19,893 bases of DNA, taken from the NCBI GenBank assembly GCA_036505615.1, contig DASXTB010000109.1, positions 1-19,893 of the forward strand, written 5' to 3'. Both the position numbers and the translations under genes were made by a program. The notes beneath the pieces are model-generated. The model worked only from the letters and a program-made list of their open reading frames with translations, was not told the DNA's origin and searched no databases. This DNA is from DASXTB01 sp036505615. Lineage in GTDB: Bacteria; Acidobacteriota; UBA6911; JACQSX01. Shown here one piece after another: positions 14,048-19,893 of this stretch (its first letter is position 1; the number at the start of each line of letters is the position of its first letter).

Positions 14048-17037
14048 GACGTCAAACTGAGCAAAGCGCTCAACTCCAGCATCTTTTTGGTCAGTTCGGC
14101 AGGCTCTCGAGTGAGGTAAGCCGGCACAGATTTCTGCGGCGTCACCGAAGTCTGATGCGCGTCGAGGTCGTAGAGAGATTAACTGAGGCCGTTCAAGAGC
14201 ATTTGAGAGTGGACACGGCCCGGGCTTTAGGACTCGCTGAAGCCGCGGTGGCGATCGCGCGAACTCTGGGTGACAAGGAGACCTTGGCGCGGAGCCTGCG
14301 AGCAAAGGCTAACGCCCTATACCTTGTCGGCGACAATCGATCTTCCGTTGAACTGCATCAGCAGAGCCTCGCTCTCTTTGAAGAGCTGGTCCAGCCGAAT
14401 GAAGCGGCGCGCACATTGAACGCCTCCATTCAGCCACTCGCTTTGTTGGGTCAATACAACCGAGCGTTCGCCGCGGCAAAGCGCGCGCGAAAGATCTTCG
14501 CAGCCGAGGGTGACGAGCGGCGCCTCGGCCGTTTGGAGAATAACCTCGGAAATGTCTTTCAACGCCAGGACCAGTCTGCCCAAGCGCTGGCTTGCTACCA
14601 GCGCGCCTATAAACAGCTTCTTCTTCACAAGGACACCGAAGGCGTCGCGGTAGCTCTCCACAATATGGCGGTCTGCCTGATCAGCTTGAATGATTTTCAG
14701 CGGGCCTTGGAAACCTATCAGCAGGCGCGCTCTCTCAGCGAACAGCACGAAATGCCGCTCTTGACAATCCAGGCCGATTACAACATCGCTTATTTATACT
14801 ACCTGCGCGGGGAATACAGCCGGGCGATCGAATTGCTTCAAGCCATCGGTGAAACTGCAGAGAAAAGCGGGGATGTCTACCACTCGGCATTATGTCACCT
14901 CGATGGATCGGAGATATACCTGGAGCTGAACTTAGCCGGCGAAGCGGCAGAGGTGGCTCTGGAAGCATTCGGGCGCTTTCAGCGTCTCGGCATGGGCTAT
15001 GAGGCTGCGAAAGCTCTCACCAATCTGGCCATCGCAGCAAGCCAGCAGAAAAACGGGCCTCGCGCCTTGGAGCTTTTCAGACAGGCACGAGCGATGTTTG
15101 TCCACGACCAGAACCATGTCTGGCCCTCGCTCATCGATTTCTACCGGGCAATGGTGCTCTATGATGAGGGTCGATACCCGGAATCTCTGCGGCTGGCCGC
15201 CGCCGCGCTTGAGTTCTTCCGCTCATCTGCGCTGCCGGGCAAAGCTGTGTTGTGCCACTTACTGCTGGCGCGCCTGTCGATCCGCACCAATAATTTGAAG
15301 CGCGCGCGCCGGCACTGCGACGCCGCGCGCGAACAACTGTCAAAACTTGAATCGCCCGCCTTGGATTACCAGGCACATTTCCTGATGGGCCAAATCCATG
15401 AGGTAGAAGGAGACGGCCAACGAGCCTACGAGTGGTACCAGGCGGCCCGCGGGTTACTGGAAGCTCTTCGAAGCGGCATTCGGGGTGAAGAGCTCAAGAT
15501 CACCTTCATGAAGAACAGGCTGGAGGTTTACGAGAACCTGGTGAGGCTTTATCTGGCCCGCAATGCGGAAGGAGGGAAACAATCCGAGCCGCGACCCTTA
15601 AGAAGCAGATCCCACGACGGGATTCGCACCCACGCAGGACGCGCCTCGGAATTGTCTCACCGGTTCTCCGGCGGTGGATCGGCGGATGAAGCGTTCGCTT
15701 GCATGGAACAGGCCAAATCGCGGACTCTGATAGACCTGATCTTTGGGCGAGCTTATCCCTTTCAATCTAACTCCTCATTGCTGGGCCAAGACGGGCGCGC
15801 CCGGCGTCTCCGCGAGACGCGCCAGGAACTGAATTGGTATTACCACCGCATCGAACTGGAGCAATTGGGGCGGGGAGAAATCTCTCCCGAGCGCATCGAA
15901 CAACTCCAGGCTCAAGCAAGGACATACGAAAACGAGCTGCAGCAATTGTTGCGCGAACTGCAATACCAGGAACCGCTTCATCCCGCGCTGCACGCGCCTG
16001 CCGCACTAACGCTGGCCGAAATACGCGCCGCTCTGCCCACGGATGCGCTCCTCGTCGAGTATTTCCGCGTAGGTGACCGCATTGTTGCTGCGCTGCTGAC
16101 GAGGTCGAATCTGGAAATCGTACAGCTTGGCTCGGTCTCCCGTGTGACTGCCTTGCTGCGAATGCTTCAGTTCCAACTGTCCAAGTTTCGCCTCGGCACA
16201 GACTACGTGGCAACTTTTCAGGACACTCTCTTAAGAGCCACGCGCGCCCATTTGCAGGAACTTTACCAAGAAGTCTTCGCACCGTTGTATCGAAACCTGC
16301 AAGCGAGCCATATTATTTTTGTTCCTCATGACGTACTGCATTATTTGCCATTTCATGCATTGTTTGACGGGCAGCAATATCTGATCGATTTATTTACGAT
16401 ATCCTACGCGCCAAGCGCCACCCTCTATGCTTTGTGTCATGGGAAATTAGCCAATTCTGCGGGATCCTCTCTGGTTCTCGGAATCCCCGATTCGCAGGCC
16501 CCTTCCATACTGGAGGAAGTTCAATCCGTGGCCGCTGTTCTGCCCGAAACTGAAGTCTTTCTGGGGCCGCGCGCCTGCGAAGCTGTCCTGAGAGAAAAAG
16601 GGCCAGTCAGCAGCATTGTGCATATAGCCACTCACGGCTACTTTCGGCAGGACAATCCCATGTTTTCGGGGATACGCCTGGGAGACACTTACCTGACCCT
16701 TTTTGACCTGTACCAACTTCGACTGCCCGTGGAATTAATAACGCTCAGCGGATGCGCTACGGGATTGAATGTTGTTGCGGCGGGAGACGAATTAATGGGG
16801 CTGATGCGGGGCCTGGTGTATGCGGGCGCCCAGTCTCTGCTGCTCAGCATGTGGGATGTGCACGACAGAAGCACCGCCGAGTTCATGAAATCTTTCTATA
16901 CGCGATTACGTCAGGACGGGAGAAAGGCTTCAGCACTGCGAGGAGCAATGCGGGAAGTGCGGGATCGGTATCCACATCCTTATTACTGGGCCCCCTTTAC
17001 GCTGGTGGGAAAGGTCTTTGACTTTAATGGCGAATAA
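14044..17037 (+). CDS. TPR-CHAT caspase-like protease
   Basis: 997 residues from GTG 14044. The same frame stays open 85 codons further upstream, but that part overlaps the S8 catalytic domain and has no homology. GTG is favoured by the 4-base overlap with the S8 stop, by AGGG 5 bases upstream, and because R-F-L-R-R-H-R-S-L ... V-E-V-V-E-R-L matches the N-terminus usual for acidobacterial TPR-CHAT proteins as I recall it. Residues about 75-475 are TPRs (for example L-E-N-N-L-G-N-V-F-Q and A-D-Y-N-I-A-Y-L-Y-Y), a protein-sensing scaffold. A coiled-coil lies at about 595-645. The CHAT domain is at about 650-995, with the Cys/His dyad H864 (I-A-T-H-G) and C904 (S-G-C-A-T-G). No signal peptide or membrane segment, so cytoplasmic. 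Residues about 513-537 come from an inserted palindromic repeat. Activation is probably by ligand sensing through the TPRs. Confidence 0.92.
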   Translation: MRRQTEQSAQLQHLFGQFGRLSSEVSRHRFLRRHRSLMRVEVVERLTEAVQEHLRVDTARALGLAEAAVAIARTLGDKETLARSLRAKANALYLVGDNRSSVELHQQSLALFEELVQPNEAARTLNASIQPLALLGQYNRAFAAAKRARKIFAAEGDERRLGRLENNLGNVFQRQDQSAQALACYQRAYKQLLLHKDTEGVAVALHNMAVCLISLNDFQRALETYQQARSLSEQHEMPLLTIQADYNIAYLYYLRGEYSRAIELLQAIGETAEKSGDVYHSALCHLDGSEIYLELNLAGEAAEVALEAFGRFQRLGMGYEAAKALTNLAIAASQQKNGPRALELFRQARAMFVHDQNHVWPSLIDFYRAMVLYDEGRYPESLRLAAAALEFFRSSALPGKAVLCHLLLARLSIRTNNLKRARRHCDAAREQLSKLESPALDYQAHFLMGQIHEVEGDGQRAYEWYQAARGLLEALRSGIRGEELKITFMKNRLEVYENLVRLYLARNAEGGKQSEPRPLRSRSHDGIRTHAGRASELSHRFSGGGSADEAFACMEQAKSRTLIDLIFGRAYPFQSNSSLLGQDGRARRLRETRQELNWYYHRIELEQLGRGEISPERIEQLQAQARTYENELQQLLRELQYQEPLHPALHAPAALTLAEIRAALPTDALLVEYFRVGDRIVAALLTRSNLEIVQLGSVSRVTALLRMLQFQLSKFRLGTDYVATFQDTLLRATRAHLQELYQEVFAPLYRNLQASHIIFVPHDVLHYLPFHALFDGQQYLIDLFTISYAPSATLYALCHGKLANSAGSSLVLGIPDSQAPSILEEVQSVAAVLPETEVFLGPRACEAVLREKGPVSSIVHIATHGYFRQDNPMFSGIRLGDTYLTLFDLYQLRLPVELITLSGCATGLNVVAAGDELMGLMRGLVYAGAQSLLLSMWDVHDRSTAEFMKSFYTRLRQDGRKASALRGAMREVRDRYPHPYYWAPFTLVGKVFDFNGE
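15581..15653. repeat. Palindromic repeat element read in frame within the TPR-CHAT gene
   Basis: Begins with AATCCGAGCCGCGACCC, identical to 12565-12581 minus its flank, and ends with CGCGCCTCGGAATT (15640-15653), an imperfect inverted copy of the start. A small ATCCC-ACGAC-GGGAT stem lies between. It encodes a basic, low-complexity stretch (S-E-P-R-P-L-R-S-R-S ...) between the TPR array and the conserved A-D-E-A-F-A-C-M-E-Q-A-K-S-R segment before CHAT, with no stop codon. Confidence 0.7.
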
Positions 17038-17269
17038 TGGTGAACGATGAATTGCGAATAATGACGCATCCCCATGTCCCCTCGTCCCCGTGTCTTGGTT
17101 GTGGCCGCCGTGCTAGACTATCTTTGCGCTCTCTGCGTTGTGTGAATGTTTGTGAATAATCCGCGGTTACGCTTCGGAAATTTTTCAGAACACCTATATT
17201 TTTTTGCCTCTTGTGAAACCCTTATCTAAGTAACCCAGGTGAGAAGGCGCTCATTTTGAAAGGAGCCAG

Positions 17270-17896
17270 ATGAAGCACTTCAGTTTAGGGGACTGGGCTG
17301 ATTTCGCTCGCCAGAGTGCTTTGCCCGACCAAAAGATTTTTATGCGGCGCCATCTGGATGGTGGCTGCGAGGAGTGCTTGAAAGTTTCGGAGCTTTGGCG
17401 AAGTATCTGGGAGATTGGGAAGAAGGAAGCCTCTTATAAACCTCCTGAAAGTGCTCTCCGCGCAGTCAGGGCTGCCTATGCTGCCAGTAGGCGATTCAGG
17501 ACGCTACCCAAGAGTGCCAGAATTGCGCGGTTGATGTTTGATAGTTTCCGCGAGGCTGCACCCGTGGGCTTGCGCAGTTCCATGAGCGGAGCACGGCATA
17601 CCCTCCATAAGGCAGGTCAGTTCCTGATCGATATGTGCATGGAGTCGGAGCCGGGATCGAGCCGGATCTCCCTTGCAGGACAGATCCTGAACCCCGACGC
17701 CCCGGGCAAAGGGCTCCACAATTTGGGAGTCCTTCTGGTCTGCCAGGGAAAACTTCTGGCCAGGGCAGCGACTAATCGGTTCGGTGAATTCCATTTGGAG
17801 TTTGACCCGGGCGCGAAGTACCGGATTTTCGTGGAAATCCCTAGGCAGAAGGCTATTGTAGTTTCATTACCGGCTCTTGGCGGTGAGGTCTCGTAA
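17270..17896 (+). CDS. Small protein with HX4CX2C motif and C-terminal beta-rich domain
   Basis: 208 residues. ATG 17270 has AGGAG 4 bases upstream. Near the N-terminus, H28-L-D-G-G-C33-E-E-C36 gives an H-X4-C-X2-C pattern like the zinc-binding segment of anti-sigma factors and mycothiol-system ZAS proteins (those are usually H-X3-C-X2-C). There is no membrane segment. The middle is basic and helical. The C-terminal 75 residues (A-G-Q-I-L ... G-V-L-L-V ... T-N-R-F-G-E-F-H-L-E-F) resemble a carboxypeptidase-regulatory/prealbumin-like beta domain. Such proteins are often found near ECF sigma factors and CHAT proteins in acidobacteria, from my recollection; no sigma factor is present here. A regulatory role is inferred, not shown. 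The 17038-17269 gap upstream has only a short direct repeat GCGAATAATG. Confidence 0.7.
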   Translation: MKHFSLGDWADFARQSALPDQKIFMRRHLDGGCEECLKVSELWRSIWEIGKKEASYKPPESALRAVRAAYAASRRFRTLPKSARIARLMFDSFREAAPVGLRSSMSGARHTLHKAGQFLIDMCMESEPGSSRISLAGQILNPDAPGKGLHNLGVLLVCQGKLLARAATNRFGEFHLEFDPGAKYRIFVEIPRQKAIVVSLPALGGEVS

Positions 17897-17984
17897 ACCA
17901 AATCTGAAAGGAAACGGTTTCGTTTTGGTCAAGAGTCTCCGCCGGCGCGAAAGCGCTGAGTGAAGGCGGGTAGGGTTGACCTGA

Positions 17985-19031
17985 ATGCTATTTCACGGGA
18001 AAAACACGAAGCCCAGGAAAATGATGAATGCCGAACTGAGTTTGTTGACCGTTGATCTAGACTTGCCGAGCAGCACCCAAGTAATAAACTATCCCTTTGG
18101 CGGAGACGCCTGTCGAGATGAATTAGCAGACCGTTATCAGGCCGCGTTGCAGGAGCACCTGGCGACGGAAGGGGAGAGGTCTCTCCAGCGTGCTTGCCAG
18201 CTGGGACGGAGCGCATTTGCAAACGGCTGGGGAGTGCTCGAAATGGCAGCGCTCCATCACAAGGCTCTCGCTAGTGTGTTGCCAAGTGAGCTGACACCGG
18301 TGAAGAAGGCCCGGATTTTGAAAGCAGCTGCGGATTTTTTTCTGGAAAGCCTGGTCTCATTCGAGATGTCGCATCGGGGTTTTTGTGAAGCGAACACCGC
18401 GCTGCGCCGGATGAACGAGAGACTGGAGGAGGAGGCCAAGCGGATCGCCCACGCCCTCCATGACGATGTGGGGCAGCTGGTCGCTCTGGTGCACATTGCA
18501 CTGCAAGGAGTTATAAGCGAATTACCACCTTCTGCACAGCCGCCCGTGAAGGAAGTGGTGGGAATGCTGGACCAGATTGAGGAGCGGGTGCGGTGTCTGT
18601 CTCACGAACTTCGGCCAACGATCTTGGACCACCTGGGATTGCTGCCGGCGCTGCAATTCCTAGCCGATGGCGTCTCCAAGCGAGCGGAGCTTTCCATCAG
18701 GGTGGAAGGCTTCACAGATGGACGACTTGCTCCGTCCGTTGAGACTGCCCTCTACCGCATTGTTCAGGAGGCCTTGAATAACGTACGCAGGCACGCTCGG
18801 GCGACGCGCGTGCGGATTAAAGTGCGGCGGGAAGAAAAGGCCGTCCATTGTTGCATCCAGGATGACGGGGTCGGTTTTGAGGCGGGAGCAGTTTTGGACG
18901 GAAAAGGGGAGGGAGGCTTGGGATTAACTGGAATCAGAGAGCGGCTCGATGCTTTGGGAGGGATGCTTCAGATCCTTTCGGCGTCAGGAAAGGGCACCAA
19001 GCTGTTGATCACAGTTCCTTTGAGCAATTGA
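17985..19031 (+). CDS. Soluble sensor histidine kinase (HisKA_3 / NarX type) with RsbU_N-like N-terminus
   Basis: 348 residues, no membrane segment, so cytoplasmic. Residues about 45-125 (Y-Q-A-A-L-Q-E-H-L ... L-G-R-S-A-F-A-N-G-W-G-V-L-E-M-A-A-L-H-H) look like the N-terminal domain of RsbU, which in known systems binds the RsbT switch kinase. A short coiled-coil leads into the dimerisation domain, with phospho-acceptor H159 in A-L-H-D-D-V-G-Q. The HATPase has N265/N266 (E-A-L-N-N-V-R-R-H), D294-G-V-G-F and G-G-L-G-L-T-G-I-R-E-R. ATG 17985 has TAGGG 9 bases upstream; ATG 18024 (after AGGAAA) is a credible alternative, removing 13 residues. The stop is one base before the regulator's ATG, so they are coupled. 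It should phosphorylate that regulator. Confidence 0.9.
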   Translation: MLFHGKNTKPRKMMNAELSLLTVDLDLPSSTQVINYPFGGDACRDELADRYQAALQEHLATEGERSLQRACQLGRSAFANGWGVLEMAALHHKALASVLPSELTPVKKARILKAAADFFLESLVSFEMSHRGFCEANTALRRMNERLEEEAKRIAHALHDDVGQLVALVHIALQGVISELPPSAQPPVKEVVGMLDQIEERVRCLSHELRPTILDHLGLLPALQFLADGVSKRAELSIRVEGFTDGRLAPSVETALYRIVQEALNNVRRHARATRVRIKVRREEKAVHCCIQDDGVGFEAGAVLDGKGEGGLGLTGIRERLDALGGMLQILSASGKGTKLLITVPLSN

Positions 19032-19032
19032 T

Positions 19033-19665
19033 ATGCCGTTGCGCATCGTTCTTGCTGAAGACCATTTGATACTAAGCCAGTGTTTAAAGGCCTGCCTGGA
19101 ATTAGAAGGGTTTGAGGTTGTGGGGCAAGCCGACGACGGCCACCAAGCAGTGCGATTGACCGAAAAACTGCACCCGGATGTGGTCGTTCTCGACTTAGCC
19201 ATGCCGAATTTAAATGGTCTTGACGCAGCGCGACGGATCCGTGATGTCGCGCCACAGACGAAAAAAATCCTTCTGACGATGTATACCGAAGATCACTATC
19301 TGCTTGAAGCCCTACAAGCGGGAGTTCGAGGTTACGTTTTAAAGAGCCAATCGGCACAGGATCTGGTGCAGGCAATCAAGGAGGTCTGGCGTGGAGGGAT
19401 TTATTTGAGCCCCCGGATTTCCCGGGCAATCGTGGATGCGTATCTTAACCGACTAGACTTTCCTTCCAATCCTCTGACTCCCCGTGAGCGGGAAGTTCTA
19501 CAACTGGTCGCCGAGGGCAGGACCAGCAAGGAAGTAGCCTCAATCTTGGAGATCGGTGTCAAAACCGCGGAGTCTCACCGAAGCCGGATCATGGAAAAAT
19601 TGAACATCCACGACACCGCCGGCTTGGTCCGCTATGCCATCCGCCAGGGTATAGTGCAGCCATAG
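19033..19665 (+). CDS. NarL/FixJ-type response regulator, partner of the upstream kinase
   Basis: 210 residues, full length for the family. The receiver is complete: E9-D10, phospho-acceptor D54 in V-L-D-L-A-M-P, T82, Y85 region and K104. The HTH is at about 147-205 with L-T-P-R-E-R-E-V-L-Q-L-V-A-E-G and V-K-T-A-E-S-H-R-S-R-I-M-E-K-L, the usual LuxR-type DNA reader. ATG 19033 is one base after the kinase stop, the arrangement expected of a cognate pair. It is less similar to the two regulators at 10559-12250 than they are to each other, and has a canonical rather than altered receiver. Targets are unknown; no inverted repeat that would suggest autoregulation was seen in the short upstream region. 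Confidence 0.95.
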   Translation: MPLRIVLAEDHLILSQCLKACLELEGFEVVGQADDGHQAVRLTEKLHPDVVVLDLAMPNLNGLDAARRIRDVAPQTKKILLTMYTEDHYLLEALQAGVRGYVLKSQSAQDLVQAIKEVWRGGIYLSPRISRAIVDAYLNRLDFPSNPLTPREREVLQLVAEGRTSKEVASILEIGVKTAESHRSRIMEKLNIHDTAGLVRYAIRQGIVQP

Positions 19666-19861
19666 CGAGCCAGAATATAGGGTTATTCTCACTGCTCATC
19701 ACCGCGTGCGTGCAAGACGGTGGTTAAGCGCAGCAATCCCTGCAATATTTTTCCTGACTTATTTCAATAGTATGCCTGATTGTAACTATTTTATTTTAGG
19801 ACTAACTTTGTTGCAGGTTCGGATCTCTATGCTTCACTGTGAATTAGAGGGCACTAAGCAA

Positions 19862-19893
19862 ATGGAGCCAAGTCAGGGCAGGCCCAACTTTGA
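19862..19893 (+). CDS. Possible start of a further gene, cut by the right edge
   Basis: ATG 19862 opens a frame (M-E-P-S-Q-G-R-P-N-F) that is still open at the last base; the same frame has earlier ATGs at 19772 and 19832. A GAGGG about 12 bases before ATG 19862 is too far for a good ribosome site. The preceding 19666-19861 bases are AT-rich with no clear terminator or promoter. Too short to recognise. Confidence 0.2.
   Translation, partial: MEPSQGRPNF

Noticed and set aside
17204..17228. TTGCCT or TTGTGA with TATCTA as a promoter for the HX4CX2C protein
   Set aside because: Spacings of 13 and 6 bases do not fit sigma-70; an ECF-type site cannot be judged without related promoters.
19676..19720. 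Small stems after the last regulator as a terminator
   Set aside because: GAATA/TATTC and CACCG/CGGTG stems are short and are not followed by a T-run.

Overview
The window looks like chromosomal DNA from a free-living Gram-negative bacterium, most likely a soil Acidobacteriota. That is an inference from protein content and style. The evidence is a Tat-exported MsrP with MsrQ, an outer-membrane CBM9/DUF5916 barrel, a PilA-type pilin with a sigma-54 promoter, TPR-CHAT and subtilase proteins of the kind abundant in acidobacteria, many NarL-type regulators, and intergenic DNA full of heptad and palindromic repeats. No rRNA, tRNA, CRISPR array, transposase or phage gene was seen.

Layout, left to right. 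Minus strand 1-1617: msrP-msrQ, a periplasmic methionine sulfoxide repair pair; msrQ runs off the left edge. 1618-2526: a gene-free repeat zone with a nested inverted repeat of about 300 bp and alternating short hairpins. Minus strand 2527-4788: a DUF5916 outer-membrane protein. 4789-5101: heptad repeats and a hairpin. Minus strand 5102-5539: a type IV pilin with a well-placed sigma-54 promoter upstream. Minus strand 5908-6708: a class I methyltransferase-like protein with a hydrophobic insert. From 6846 onward all clear genes are on the plus strand: cutC, a heptad-repeat array, a Vgb-like beta-propeller, a gap with a probable gene remnant, a DUF1972/GT4 glycosyltransferase, two tandem NarL-type regulators, a secreted subtilisin-like peptidase translationally coupled to a TPR-CHAT protease, a small HX4CX2C protein, and a soluble histidine kinase coupled to a response regulator. 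A further reading frame may begin at the right edge.

How they may work together. MsrPQ repairs oxidised methionines in the envelope using quinol electrons. The S8 peptidase and TPR-CHAT protein share a 4-base stop/start overlap, so they are made from one message; one is predicted exported and the other cytoplasmic. The HX4CX2C protein, histidine kinase and response regulator follow on the same strand and could be the regulatory side of the same region, but that link is positional only.

Most notable: the S8/TPR-CHAT two-protease operon; a palindromic repeat also found elsewhere in the window that appears to have been absorbed in frame into the TPR-CHAT gene; STAALVD repeats between the catalytic Asp and His of the S8 peptidase; the nested inverted repeat at 1809-2107; and two enzyme-like proteins whose diagnostic residues look substituted (the Vgb-like propeller and the glycosyltransferase).
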